Positions 10,073 through 20,830 of a stretch of DNA of 64,000 nt are shown in pieces (positions within the stretch are counted from its first letter, which is position 1; each line of letters opens with the position of its first letter). Origin of the DNA: Pleurodeles waltl. Lineage: Eukaryota > Chordata > Amphibia > Caudata > Salamandridae. The stretch covers positions 352,216,027 to 352,280,026 of the forward strand of contig NC_090439.1 in NCBI RefSeq assembly GCF_031143425.1, given 5' to 3'. The notes under the pieces were generated by a model. That model saw only the letters and a program-made list of their open reading frames with translations, was not told the DNA's origin and did not search any database. The translations under genes were made by a program, and so were the position numbers.

Positions 10073-12050
10073 GTGATGCTGGGCAACTCATCATTCGGCT
10101 ACTGCACTGCTACTTTATACTCTGTCCAAAGGTTGCTAGGGACCACAATATCAAAGAAGGTGTTCAAGTCTTCCCAAAACCTTTAAAATCTTCACAAATA
10201 TCTCAACTTGGGTGTACCACAGGTCAGGATTTAACCCAAGTTTTAGGAATTGATTTGTAATGTAAAACAATCACCATAACTCCAAGCTATGTGCCCTTAT
10301 ATCTACCACCAAGTCCCTCCCTCAATGGGTATACTTTGTTCTCTGTCTTGTTTTACTACTCCCTCTTCTTGCCCATCAAAATTGCCTTTCCTTTTCTTTT
10401 AGAGCCCACCAGTCTTTGATCTTTTGAATTTCACTCCACTTCTAAATACTATCAACTAATTCCCTTAGGTGTAATTTTAGTCCAGACCTTTGCACCTTCT
10501 TGAGACTTTTCTCACCTATAAACATCCTGAAATTCTTCTTTACTTTCTGAGTTGTAGACAAATTGACACCAAACTCAGTAATTAACATCTCCAGATTTTC
10601 ATAGGTTTCACAAGTGCACCTAGCAGATCCTTGCACCTAGCAGATCCTTGCACAGGGGCAAAAGTAGCTCTACATTGTATCCATTTATGAATCCTAACTC
10701 AAGACTTCCCTTGAGATTTCTCAAGATCCCAAGATTTTCCTTCTGCCTTTAGTCTCAAATCATCAAGCACTCATACTGGACCCTTCCTCTCTGGAGACTG
10801 TGACTCTGAACCTTCCTAAACGTCTATGACAGAAACACCCACAATGGGAGCTCCCTCTGTTTGGTGTTTAGCTCCTAAATGTAAGGTAGTACCCAGATCA
10901 GTGGGGGCATATGCACCTGTGTCTACTGAATGTCGGTATCCTCCAACCTGGGTTACATTATTATGCAGAGGTAGCTGGGATGTCAACAGATCATGCAAAA
11001 AGTCATCACATAGCCACTGTCACTCTTTCTTCTCGTCATGCCCAGCATCCTCTCGTAATTTCTTTCTCTTTGCTGTTCCTCTCGGAGTAGCAGTTTACAT
11101 TCATATACCTCCAATTACATTCTCTTTCCATTCCTGTTGTTCTGTCTCCAGTATTGCTTCTGTCCAACTACGGACCTTCTTCTTTGCTCGGGTCTGATGT
11201 TTCTCCTTCTTTTTTACATGTGAGGCACACTCCCATGCATTCAAAGCCTTATATTGTGCATGTCAGGATGGAGGTTTCATCTCATATAATACTCACTTCA
11301 AATTCTCAAGTTTTCTCAAATGAATGAATCATGTAGGAGAAACTGCAAGGACCCTTTACTGGCAGTGATCTTAATCCATCGTTTGATCATGATACATGTG
11401 TAAACCAACATGGGTTGTCATGTAATACACAGGTGTGCACTCTGCAGGGGTCTCCTCGCCCTCACAAACAGGTGTTCGTACATCATTACTTAACAAAGCT
11501 CTCAATTTCTTGATTTTTTTAATCTTTACTCTGTATACGGTGCAACACAAAGTCAATGAACTTCAACTGGAATAACAGGCGGTACTCAGGGAATCACAAT
11601 ATGATACAATCTCACATCCAATCTCAGCACCACACAACTGTTCCAACCACTCACAGCATGGCACCCAATGATGCAAAAATAAATCATTGTGTGGAACACA
11701 CACCAGTTGCCCAATACCAGTGCTCCACCTCACGACGTAACTCAGTATCTCACAGCAGCTCTCCCATCACAGTGATCAGCTTTGTGTAAGCAAATTACTG
11801 AACAACAAAAACAAACCAAAAGAATAACTCTTGTTTGTTCTGCTAAAGACAAAAAATCCAAAGTCAGCAACTAATCTAGAGAAAATAAGGACTAAAACTC
11901 TCCTGGCGCATACACACACAAAGTGAATTCTCGTCCAGCTAGAAATCACTTTGACAAGTGAGTCTACTTCTGTGCACAAAGGATTCAATCAAGCAAGAAT
12001 TTCAGTGAATACACCATCACAATAGCAGTTTAACATTACCCTATCTTAGT
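10073..12050. other. Degenerate stretch, possibly old retroelement
   Basis: About 2 kb of sequence with only short broken ORFs. It includes a short direct repeat of CACCTAGCAGATCCTTG at 10617-10653. The minus strand may carry a gag-like remnant (see 10442-10998). The rest, including 11370-12050, gives no translation I can place. Confidence 0.4.
10442..10998 (-). pseudogene. Possible gag-like remnant of an LTR/retrovirus-like element
   Basis: On the minus strand a proline/glycine/tyrosine-rich segment (10816-10998) lies upstream of a lysine-rich helical segment (10442-10636) in another frame. The two are interrupted by stops and a short direct repeat. The general style (a linker rich in Y, G and P, then a basic helical part) resembles a gag polyprotein, but I see no protease, reverse transcriptase or integrase motif on this strand nearby. 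This is a weak, composition-based guess, and the stretch could equally be non-coding. Confidence 0.25.
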
Positions 12051-12338
12051 GTGGCTGATAGTGCTTCACGGTCCAGCACCCCAAAGCTAACAGACAAGCC
12101 ACAACGTACTATAACTCTGCATCTATCCTGGTATCTTACAGGCAGCAAAATGATCCTTAGACTTCTAAAACAGATTGTGTTGCTGTGTCTGAAGCTTAAT
12201 GTACTGTTTAAAGACAGATATCTCCTGGGCATCCTAAAAAATACTGCTAATGCTTTATCTAGTTTCAAGATGCAGGCTTTCAGATACAATCAGCCAGGAG
12301 CAGTGGAGTTCCCTATGCCTTTTCTGGACCAACTGTGA
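12051..12338 (+). pseudogene. RNase H C-terminal end of the DIRS/Ngaro-like Pol
   Basis: The 95-codon open stretch contains LLKQIVLLCLKLNVLF, a spacer with LLGILKNTANALSSF, and a basic tail with MQAFRY. This is the typical ending of DIRS/Ngaro RNase H domains, where a conserved PG..N..ADALSR motif occurs. Here the proline of PG and the acidic D of ADALSR are replaced (NTANALSSF), so the domain is inactive. It directly precedes the recombinase, as in the family. The polymerase core upstream is absent or unrecognisable. Confidence 0.5.
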
Positions 12339-12343
12339 TGGCT

Positions 12344-13185
12344 TGGTGCCCAAGCTTACCAGATCTCATTGTAGCCAGCCTAGCGCCCAGGACAGGGCAT
12401 GCCTATAAGGGGGCATTTAGTACATATTGCAAATTCTTGGTGTATGTAAGGGCGGAGACTGTTTTGCTCCTACTTCAGTCCTGGCACTCCTGGGATCTTT
12501 TAAGAGATGGGGGCAGTCAGTTGTGCAAGCGAGACACCACATTGCTGTGATATTTGTTTTTGCAAAGATGCTGTGGACACAGATGGGACAAAAATATTCT
12601 TAGTGCCAAGAGCATTGAGGGGTTGGCAGCATCTCGAGGGGGCCAGACCTTACTCTAGGCGCCCCATCGACATGGGTAAACTGGCAGCAATTATGTCTAC
12701 CCTTGGGAGCATTTGCAGATCACCAGATGAGGTCTACCTCTATAGGATGGCATTTGCCCACGAGTTCTATGGGGCCCTTAACATAGGCAAATTGGTGGTC
12801 AAAAACAAGATTGATTTGGAAGGAGATTTGCAGCATATGGACCTTCAGTGACTGAATGACTCCTTGACGATTAATATTCCCCACTCCAAGGGAGATCAGG
12901 CTGGTGGGAGTGATCACACAATTTGACATAGGGTTCTGGGTAATTAATGCTGTCCCCAAAGTAACCTCAAGTCTTTTCTGGCACACCGGCGGCAGGGAAA
13001 TGGGGGCCCCCTCCCGGTACATGCTGATGGACACCTCTGACCAGGTACCTGGGTACGATCCTACTGAATGTGGGTCTCATTCTTTTAGGATAGGAGCTGT
13101 CATCCCTGCAGAGGCCATGGGGGTCACAGGCCTGGCAGTGCAAATACTTGGTAGGTGGTCCTCGGATGCTACAAGTGTTATGTAA
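12344..13185 (+). pseudogene. Tyrosine recombinase, broken
   Basis: The N-terminal SAM-like part contains LIVASLAPRTGHAYKGAF (about 12368-12421). The middle part has ALRGWQHLEG and SRRPID. The catalytic part ends with SHSFRIGA and LGRWSSDA (about 13075-13180), the HxxR and W boxes of phage-integrase-like recombinases. The first catalytic arginine, usually in an ALRxSE motif, is replaced by asparagine (FYGALNIGKLV near 12767-12799), and no catalytic tyrosine is visible after GRWSS. Frame changes occur near 12500-12540 and 12850-12900. The protein would have integrated the circular DNA copy of the element. It is clearly inactive here. Confidence 0.7.
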
Positions 13186-13410
13186 GACTGAACATGTTGT
13201 AGGGCCTGCCACTAATCCCCATATTTTTCTCCCTTTTCTCTCCTGTGGACACAGGGGTTTGAGTCAGCCACGTGATTTCTTAGCTACCCCGTCAACGCGG
13301 AGGTGATAGAGAAGGCCTTTTACTTTGCAAGTGGTTTTTCTGCCATAGCATGACAGGCAGGTTACTGCCTGGCCCATTTGAGATCTACACTGGAGAAAAA
13401 TTTGCCTGAA

Positions 13411-13680
13411 GGTATACACTGTGGTGCATCACGGAAGCAATAATTTGGTGGGCACTGGCAGGAAAGAATTGTTTGAACTGATGATCTCTGAGATTGGTTG
13501 GCTCTCAAAGAAATTTCCAAAAGTGATGCTAGCATGATCCAACATCATTCCCAGGTTGCAGTGGAGGAGTAGTAAGTTGGTCAGGACATTCAACAATTCA
13601 GTAAATTGAGTAAATAATAAAATTGGTAAGTTCTAGAGATACTGCAGCACTCATATACAGTCAGTTATCATGCATTTGTC
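13411..13680 (+). pseudogene. SGNH-hydrolase-like segment, broken
   Basis: Reading from 13411 the frame gives VVHHGSNNLVGTG, then a helix-like stretch with ISEIGWLSKKFP, a stop, and SNIIPRLQWRSS. The pattern H.G.N.L ... .S.IIPR..WR resembles SGNH hydrolase-like domains that follow tyrosine recombinases in some vertebrate mobile elements. Three stops interrupt it. The identification is by motif pattern only and should be tested by a profile search of the conceptual translation. Confidence 0.4.
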
Positions 13681-13690
13681 AAAATGAGAC

Positions 13691-14261
13691 CGATTGAAAT
13701 GAGATCCTTTTATTGGTGTTTGAAGCATCGATTTAACATATAAAAGATGAACATAGTTCCACAGACATAGCCAACACGTGTATCGTCACAATAGTGACTT
13801 TTTCAAGGCTATAAAAACTGTACAAATATGCAGACAAATATATGATTGTGGAAATCATATAGAGGATGATAGCAATAGTTAACATGTATGTGTTAAGTAG
13901 GTAAAATATTTTATCACAGGTGCCCAGGGGCTGGTGGTGAAGCATCCCAAAAAATGAAACAATTTGGTCATGCATTGGTCAGAATGTGTTGGAAAACAAC
14001 TGAACAAATGATCCAACAGTTGGTACAAAAAGGAAGAAGAGAGAAGCCTAAACCACATCACAATTGCATGTACTATGTTACAGCATAGAAGTGCAGCACG
14101 GTAGAGCACAACAGTGATAAGCAGTCACAACTGGGCACCAAATTGGTAAACAGATGGAATCACGTATTGTTAGCTGTGATAATATAAAGAGCACGAGTAA
14201 AGAGACCCGAAAGTCCAAGTTGTGCGTCAACAGGTAATAATGTTTTGTATTTAATGATTTA
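13691..14261 (-). repeat. Unclassified repeat 3' end, minus strand
   Basis: On the minus strand the sequence contains GAAAAAGTCACTATTGTGACG, a short hairpin-like motif, followed by an AATAAAA signal at about 13708-13714. This suggests the 3' end of a transcribed repeat. No ORF is recognisable. It is the left flank of the complete Harbinger element. Confidence 0.3.
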
Positions 14262-14284
14262 GGGGGTCATTGCAACTCTGGCGG
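14262..14284 (+). repeat. Left terminal inverted repeat of Harbinger element 1
   Basis: This pairs with 23404-23426 in reverse complement, 20 of 23 positions identical. It is followed by CGG-rich subterminal sequence to about 14520. Confidence 0.85.
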
Positions 14285-15153
14285 ACGGTGTTAAAGGTGT
14301 GGTAATACCGCAAACAGGCCGGCGGACAAAAAAAGGGAATTATGACCGTGGCGGAACCCGCCAACATAGACAGCCACTTTAACACTCCGACCGCCATGGC
14401 GGTACAGACAAGCAGCGCGGCGGTCAGCGCCAACAGACAGGCGGAGGACAATGTACCGCCCATAGTATCACAACCCGCCAATCCGCCACCTTTTACGGGG
14501 CGGATTCTCCGTGGATAAAAACACGGCGGAAACAGTCACTGCAATGTGAAAACGCTCACCTGAACACATCCTACGAGGAAGGAGGATAGCATGGAGCCGG
14601 AACTCCAAATCCTACCGGCCCTTGTATTCCTACTCATTTACGAAGACCAACGCCTGCGCCGGCGACGACAACGGTGAGTACTGCATCTATGACATAGGGG
14701 AGGCAAAAGTTAGGGGGACACACACGCAACACCCCCACCCCCACCCCCACCCCACTCTCGCATATTACAACACACACACCAATGCATTCACAAACGTCAC
14801 AGTAACAACCCACAACCTCCCCGAAAGAATGCAAAGACAAAACGAAATCAGTCGAAACATTGTAATGTATCAATATACATGTCTCAAAAATATACAGATA
14901 TATTAGAAAATCATACAAAAGTATATACATTCCGAGAAGTAGTTCAGATATGCACATAGAAATGTCCGTGCACCACTAGTCCAAAAATGCATGGGCGAGG
15001 CCCACAATAGATACCTGTCCACACACGGAGAGAACACTGCCGGGGCATCAGATAGAAATACTACAGGCACCTCAGGGGGAAGGGAAGGGGGGGAACCTCA
15101 GCCGGAGGAGTGCAAAGCCAGATCCACGACGGGGCTCCATGCCCATTGATGTA
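14285..15153. other. Left subterminal region of element 1
   Basis: No gene. It includes GCGG-rich subterminal sequence to about 14520 and a short (CCCCCA)n tract at about 14729-14753. The remainder is AC-rich. Confidence 0.6.
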
Positions 15154-15380
15154 TCCTGGGGAGTGCAAAGCCACAGTCTCTCAAGTCTCTACAGTGGGTG
15201 GGTTGCCCACTGTTCCATCCTGGGGAGTGCAAAGCCACAGTCTCTCAAGTCTCTACAGTGGGTGGGTTGCGCACTGTACCATCCTGGGGAGTGCAAAGCC
15301 ACAGTCTCTCAAGTCTCTACAGTGGGTGGGTTGCCCACTGTACCATCCTGGGGAGTGCAAAGCCACAGTTTCCAAAGTAG
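15154..15380 (+). repeat. Minisatellite, 64 bp unit, about 3.5 copies
   Basis: Units start with TCCTGGGGAGTGCAAAGCCA at 15154, 15218, 15282 and 15346, exactly 64 bp apart, and differ by single bases. A related partial unit lies just upstream near 15107. There are no spacers of unique sequence. Confidence 0.9.
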
Positions 15381-15521
15381 ATAACAGCCTCCACTGGTTC
15401 TGGAGGGGGACTGGTGCCCAGACTGGATTAGTCTCTCCGTGGAAGTTCCTGTCCTGTCACTGTCCCACCTGCACATGGGATAACGATGCTTGATGTGGCG
15501 GCCTTTTTATTCTTTCCCGGT

Positions 15522-16290
15522 GCATGCCCTGTTCAGCGGTGCTTTGCCATGGCGGGGCATGCCCTGTTCAGCGGTGCTTTGCCATGGCGGTGCATGCCCT
15601 GTTCAGTGGTGCTTTGCCATGGCGGTCTCTGGACTCTTCAGCAGTGCTTTGCCATGGCGGTCTCTGGACTGTTCAGCGGTGCTTTGCCATGGCGGTGCAT
15701 GCCCTGTTCAGTGGTGCTTTGCCATGGTGGTGCATGCCTTGTTCAGCGGTGCTTTGCCATGGCGGTTCTGGACTCTTCAGCGGTGCTTTTCCATGGAGGT
15801 GCATGCCCTGTTCAGCGGTGCTTTGCCATGGCGGTGCATGCCCTGTTCAGCGGTGCTTTGCCATGGCGGTCTCTAAACTCTTCAGCAGTGCTTTGCCATG
15901 GCGGTCTCTGGACTGTTCAGCGGTGCTTTGCCATGGCAGTGCATGCCCTGTTCAGCGGTGCTTTGCCATGGCGGTGCATGCCCTGTTCAGCAGTGCTTTG
16001 CCATGGCGGTCTCTGGACTGTTCAGCTGTGCTTTGCCATGGCGGTCTCTGGACTGTTCCGCGGTGCTTTGCCATGGCGGTGCATGCCCTGTTCAGCGGTG
16101 CTTTGCCATGGCGGTTCTGGACTCTTCAGCGGTGCTTTGCCATGGCGGTGCATGCCCTGTTCAGCGGTGCTTTACCATGGCGGTTCTGGACTCTTCAGCG
16201 GTGCTTTGCCATGGCGGTGCATGCCCTGTTCAGCGGTGCTTTGCAATGGCGGTCTCTGGACTCTTCAGCCGTGCTTTGCCATGGCGGTTC
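15522..16290 (+). repeat. Minisatellite, 34-36 bp unit, about 22 copies
   Basis: The common core is CAGCGGTGCTTTGCCATGGC. Two unit types alternate irregularly: one begins GCATGCCCTGTT (35 bp) and the other CTCTGGACT or TCTGGACTC (34-36 bp). Because 35 is not a multiple of 3 and no frame has a stop, all three plus-strand frames stay open across the array. Those ORFs are artefacts. On the minus strand the end of the array enters the tail of gene A's long ORF. Confidence 0.92.
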
Positions 16291-16395
16291 TGGACTGTGC
16301 ATTGGTGTGTGGCATGACGTTCTCTGGACTGGGCATTGGTGTGTGGCATGACGTTCTCTGGACTGGGCATTGGTGTGTGGCATGACGTTCCCTCA
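16291..16395 (+). repeat. Minisatellite, ~36 bp unit, 3 copies
   Basis: Three tandem units share CATTGGTGTGTGGCATGACG, separated by TCTCTGGACTGGG. The array is contiguous with the 35 bp array, from which it shares the TCTGGACT word. Confidence 0.85.
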
Positions 16396-16409
16396 TTGCC
16401 CAGCGGGGC

Positions 16410-16880
16410 TGTGGCAGCCGGGGCCCTCCTGGGCACTGACTCCGGCGGTGGTCTCCTGACCAGTAACGATACTTGGGCCCTCCTGGGCACTGACTCCAGC
16501 GGTGGTCTCCTGACCAGTGACGATACTCGGGCCCTCCTGGGCAATGACTCTGGCGGTGGTTGTGGTCTCCTGACCAGTGACGATACTTGGGCCCTCCTGG
16601 GCACTGACTCCGGTGGTGGTGGTGGTCTCCTGACCAGTGACGATACTTGGGCCCTCCTGGGCACTGACTCCGGCGGTGGCGTGGTCTCCTGACCAGTGAC
16701 GATACTTGGGCCCTCCTGGGCACTGACTCCGGCGGTGGCGGTGGTCTCCTGACCAGTGACGATACTTGGGCCCTCCTGGGCAATGACTCTGGCGGTGGTC
16801 TCCAGACCAGTGACGATACTTGGGCCTTCCTGGGCAATGACTCTGGCGGTGGTCTCCTGACCAGTGACAACGGTGCTGGT
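16410..16880 (+). repeat. Minisatellite, 54-63 bp unit, about 8 copies, inside gene A
   Basis: Units contain GGGCCCTCCTGGGCACTGAC, a variable GGYGGTGGT trinucleotide run, and CTCCTGACCAGTGACGATAC. On the minus strand they encode repeated peptides such as VTGQETTARVIAQEGPSI within the C-terminal region of gene A. Length variation of the GGT run shifts the minus-strand frame between copies. Confidence 0.9.
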
Positions 16881-19332
16881 GGTGGCGTCCCGACCGCTGG
16901 GAAGGTTGCCGCCCTTCTCCGCCGTGCTGCTCACACTAGGCTGTGCAGACTTCCTCTGGCCCTTCCCCACCTTTGGAGGAGTCACAGCTGACTCTGCAAT
17001 CCCCCTGGATCCCCTGTGAGTTGTTTTGCCTCTAGGAGTCTTCACAGGGTGCCGTCGGCCACTTTCCAATTTTAGAGCCTTTACAGGGGGTGGGCTGCCT
17101 GTGCCTTGGCTCCGGGTCACACTGCCTGCCCTGGTGGCCGGTGCACTCCACACACCTTGAACAGGCACCACTGGTTTTGGAGGCTTTTTGGCTGAGGCGC
17201 TACGACGGGACTGATGAATTGGAGGGGGGGGGGCAAAAAGGTCTACTTTACACAGGGACAGTTTCTGACGAACACTGGGGTGGGTAGTTGGAGGGGGTCT
17301 GGGAGTGAAGGAAGAGGAGGTGGTTGTAGGAGGTGTCACTTTAGGTGTTTTGGGTGCAGGTGCAGGTACTGGAGGCTGTCGTGAGGTGGATGGATGTTGG
17401 GTGTGTGGGTGCCTGTGTTTGTGTACTTTGGGAGGGGGCGTCACAGACACACTGGGAGAGGACACAGGGGAAGTGTAAATGGGAGTGGAGGTGGTGAGTG
17501 CAGGTGAGCGGGGTGTGGTGCTGGGTGTACTGCTGCAAGTCCTAGTGCCTGTAGATGTAGTGAATGCAGGTGAGAGTGTAGACAAGACTGGGAGGGAGGA
17601 GGGAGACGACAAGGAGGGGGACACAGTGGAGGCAGTGGATGTTGCTGTGTCTGCACGTGGGTGATGCTTGCGTGTGTGCCTGTGGGTTGTGTGGTGCCTA
17701 TGTTTGCCTGAGCTACCTTTGTGTGTTGAGGTGTGTGCATGCTGGTCTGTAGGTGTGCTTGGGATAGGCTGGGGCACAGGGGATTGGGTCTGGGTGGAGG
17801 AGGGTGGAGGGGGGAGGCTAGACACAGGGACAATGGCTGCCATCAGTGCTGAGGCCAGAGATTGCAGGGTTCGCTGAAGGGCAGCCTGACCAGAATGAAT
17901 GCCCTCCAGGAATGCATTACCGTGTTGCAACTCCCTTTCTACACCCTGGATGGCATTCACAATGGTAGACTGCCCAACAGTGAGTCCTGAGGAGGTCAAT
18001 GGCCTCCTCACTGAGGGCAGTAGGGGTGATTGGGGCAGGGCCTGAGGTGCCTGGGGCGAAAGTGATGCCCACCCTCCTGGGTGAGCGGGCACGGGGCGAA
18101 CGCTGAGGGGCTGCTGGGAGGGCGGTGCTGGTAGGGGAGGTGGCGGCTGTACCTGTAGAAGTGGGGCGCACAGATGGTGCCGCCACCACAAGGGAGCTCC
18201 CATCGGCGGACAAGTCCGTGTCGCTGGTTGGTGATCTGGTGGCCGACGTGAATCTCCCCTCGCCCTCCGTCCCACTGGTGCATTCTGAGTCCGTGGTGTG
18301 GCCCTCCATGGCCATGTGGGATGCAGCTCCCTCGTGCTCCGGTGCCACAGTACCTCCGCCTGATGATGCTGATGAACAAAAGAAGAGGGAGAGCACAAAA
18401 AGTGGGGGGGAGACAGAAGAAAGACAGGTTGAGTGCATGGCATACCGCGACCGTTGGCGGACAATACAGACACAGCAGCCCCCTGCACTACGCTGTGATC
18501 CTGGCCTCTACAGATGCAATTCCTGGGATCTGGCCTACATGGCTATGGTGGACATCTGCACACATGGATGCCACAGGGGCATCTATACCTATACTTGGCA
18601 CTCTACTGAGGTGGGGTAGGGTGCCACATGGCCTGCATTACAGAGGGGCCTAGCGTACGTATTTCTGCCTGGCCTAGGTACACCCACAGCCCACCTCCCC
18701 ACCCAGACACCTCCACTGCGCGCAAAGTCAGCAGAACGAGGTTGTACTCACCCCCTTGTGTCTGCTGTGATGCCCTCAAGCGCTCATCCAACTCAGGGTA
18801 GGCCACCGCCAGGATCCTGAACATCAGGGGGGTCATGGGGCGACGGGCACCTCTCCCACGTTGGGAGGCCATCCCCAGCTGAGCCTCTGCCGTCTTCTTG
18901 CTCCAGCGGCGAATGTCCTCCCATCGTTTACCGCAGTGGGTGCCCCGTCTCTGGTGGACCCCCAGGGTCCGGACGTCCTTGGCGATTGCATGCCAAATGT
19001 CCTTCTTCTGGTGGGCGCTGACCTACATGACATGCACAAGGGAAGAAGAGAAGTCATTAACAACCGCACCGTCAATGTGTGTGGCCCCCCTCCCTACCCT
19101 AGCCATGTGGCACATACATTCACATGCATTAATGTTGCCTGAACTCTGCCCCCTTCCCTCTTCCAACCAGCCCTCTCCACCCAGGCCTAGCCCATACAAC
19201 GTGCTCCCTGTGTACTAACCTGTTGGTCTGGAGGACCGTAGAGTAGCGTGTACTGGGGAGGACCCCGTCTACCAGTTTCTCCAACTCCTGTGCAGTGAAG
19301 GCAGGGGCCCTTTCCCCAGACGCAGCAGCCAT

Positions 19333-19755
19333 CGTCGCTTCCAGACCAAGGTCACAGCAGCACTTGCAGTGTAGGTCCTCTCCTGTCGAAGGTCAGGTAT
19401 CTAGTGATTGAACAGATAGAAAATGGCGGTGAAGTCCGCGGCGGTGACGTCCGCTGCGGTGCGTATCATCACCGCCGGCGCACTTCCTCATTGGCTCCTG
19501 GGACCCATAGGGTCCAATGTTAACCAATGCAGCATTGCGCCACGGTCTACGACCGCCTACCGCGACGGTGTGCAACGCCAACTCAGTTACCCCACAATCC
19601 CATTGTCCCAGTTTAGAGGTCAGGCAGCTGCCATTTCAGGGGCCGACATGGCTTCATTTACTTCTGCGTCACACATAGCTAGGCCTACACTCAACACACA
19701 TACAGGAAGGGTTATGCGTTTGGTATCGTGTTCTGTGTAACTGTGGGTACATACC
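19333..19755. promoter_or_regulatory. Shared upstream region between gene A and transposase
   Basis: About 420 bp separate the divergent starts of gene A (minus) and the transposase (plus). The gene A side is GC- and CpG-rich (19430-19570) and includes a CRE-like GTGACGTC at 19443-19450. The assignment as a bidirectional promoter is inferred from gene orientation only. The same divergent arrangement is found in the second Harbinger element. Confidence 0.35.
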
Positions 19756-20830
19756 TTGAAATTAGTTGACTCAATCCTCGCTGTTGTCCTTCCTAGGCGC
19801 CGTCAGCTGGGACATTTGAGAAGATGGCAGAATCCTCCGGTGTACCGACCGCTGGTGGACCTGTTGACAATGGAAGAGCGACATTTAATCGTCACCTACA
19901 GGTTTGACCGTGCCACAATCCAGGAACTATGTACCCAGTTGGAGCCAGACCTGATGTCACCAATCCGCCATCCCACTGGAATCCCCCTGACGTTCGGGTG
20001 CTGTCAGTGCTCCATTTCCTTGCTAGTGGGTCTTTTCAGACAACAGTGGCCATGGCATCAGGGATGTCCCAGCCTATGTTTTCCAGCGTGTTGTCCAGAG
20101 TGTTGGCTGCCCTGCTGAAACACGTAAGGAGATACATCATTTTCCCTGAGGTTGAAGATTTGGCTACAGTTAAAGGTGACTTCTATGCCCTTGGACATAT
20201 CCCCAGCGTCATAGGTGCTATGATGGGACCCATGTAGCTCTGGCCCCCCCCCACAGGAGTGAACAGGTGTACAGGAACCGGAAGAGTTATCATTCCATGA
20301 ATGTACAGATGGTATGTTTGGCAGACCAGTACAACTCGCAGGTAAATGCAATGTTCCCTGACTCTGTGCATGACGCCTACATCCTGCAGAATAGCAGCAT
20401 CCCTGATATGATGGGTCAACTCCAGAAGCACCGTGTGTGGCTATTAGGGGACTCTGGTTACCCCAACCTGTCCTGGCTATTGACCCCAGTGAGGAATCCC
20501 AGGACCAGGGCAGAGGAACGCTACAATGAGGCCCATGGGCGGAATAGGAGGGTGATCGAACGCACCTTCGGCCTCCTGAAGGCCAGGTTCAGGTGCCTCC
20601 ATATGACAGGTGGTTCCCTATTTTACTCACTGAAGAAGGTGTGCCAGATCATCATCGCCTGCTCGATGCTTCACAATCTTGCTTTGCGACGCCAGGTGCC
20701 TTTTCTGCAGGAGGATGGTCCAGATGACGGTCTTGTGGCAGCTGTGGAGCCTTCGGACAGTGATGAGGAGGAAGCTGAGGAAGAAGACAACGACAACAGG
20801 GAGTCAGTCATACAGCAATATTTCCAGTGA
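19756..20830 (+). pseudogene. Harbinger DDE transposase (HARBI1-like), two frameshifts
   Basis: HARBI1-like transposases cut and join transposon ends. Visible motifs in order: MEERHLIVTYRFDRATIQEL (19870-19929), VLSVLHFLASGSFQ and MASGMSQPMFSSVLSRVL (about 19996-20115), YDGTHVALAP (20221-20250, first catalytic D), SMNVQMVCLAD, VHDAYIL (second D, near 20370), GDSGYPNLSWLLTP, and ERTFGLLKARF (catalytic E, near 20560). The last 187 codons are intact and end in an acidic tail. Single-base frame changes fall near 19985-19995 and at about 20221, just before the DGTHV motif. All three acidic residues are retained, so inactivation looks recent. A splice acceptor-like TTCCTAG at 19789-19795 may mark a short upstream exon. 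Confidence 0.85.

Larger units (their letters stand above)
12051..13690 (+). mobile_element. DIRS/Ngaro-like tyrosine-recombinase retrotransposon remnant
   Basis: Three coding pieces follow each other on the plus strand in the order expected for this class: an RNase H C-terminal end (12051-12338), a tyrosine recombinase (12344-13185) and an SGNH-hydrolase-like segment (13411-13680). The pieces lie in different frames with stops, so it is a dead 3' portion. No reverse transcriptase core or terminal repeats are recognisable upstream. Ngaro-group elements are known to combine RT/RNase H, a tyrosine recombinase and a hydrolase ORF. Assignment to that group rather than another DIRS lineage is inference. 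Confidence 0.6.
16230..19332 (-). pseudogene. Harbinger gene A: Myb/SANT-like DNA-binding protein, three exons
   Basis: Exon 1 (19332-19220) encodes MAAASGERAPAFTAQELEKL and ends at a GTTAGT donor. Exon 2 (19022-18752) follows an AG acceptor and encodes the core of a Myb/SANT-like domain, with KKDIWHAIAKDV, THCGKRWEDIRRW and KKTAEAQLG, ending at GTGAGT. Exon 3 (from 18368) encodes an acidic/serine-rich part, a conserved helix near 17,980-17,830 (VNAIQG ... LEGI ... LASALMAAI) and a long P/S/T-rich tail running into the minisatellite. Lesions: one base appears lost near 19253 in exon 1, and the frame shifts near 17,985-17,995. The family role is binding transposon ends or partnering the transposase. 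It diverges from the transposase across 19333-19755. The true C-terminus is uncertain. Confidence 0.7.

Noticed and set aside
14259..14261. TTA/TAA at the ends of element 1 as a target-site duplication
   Set aside because: The flanking triplets are TTA on the left and TAA on the right, inverted relative to each other, so they are not a direct repeat and may be part of the inverted terminus.
15154..15380. CRISPR-like array
   Set aside because: Units are contiguous 64 bp tandem repeats with no unique spacers, in a eukaryotic transposon.
15486..16385. Three overlapping long ORFs (299, 275 and 139 codons) on the plus strand
   Set aside because: They are translations of a 34-36 bp minisatellite without stops in any frame. 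There is no domain or start context, and the same peptide rotates through all frames.
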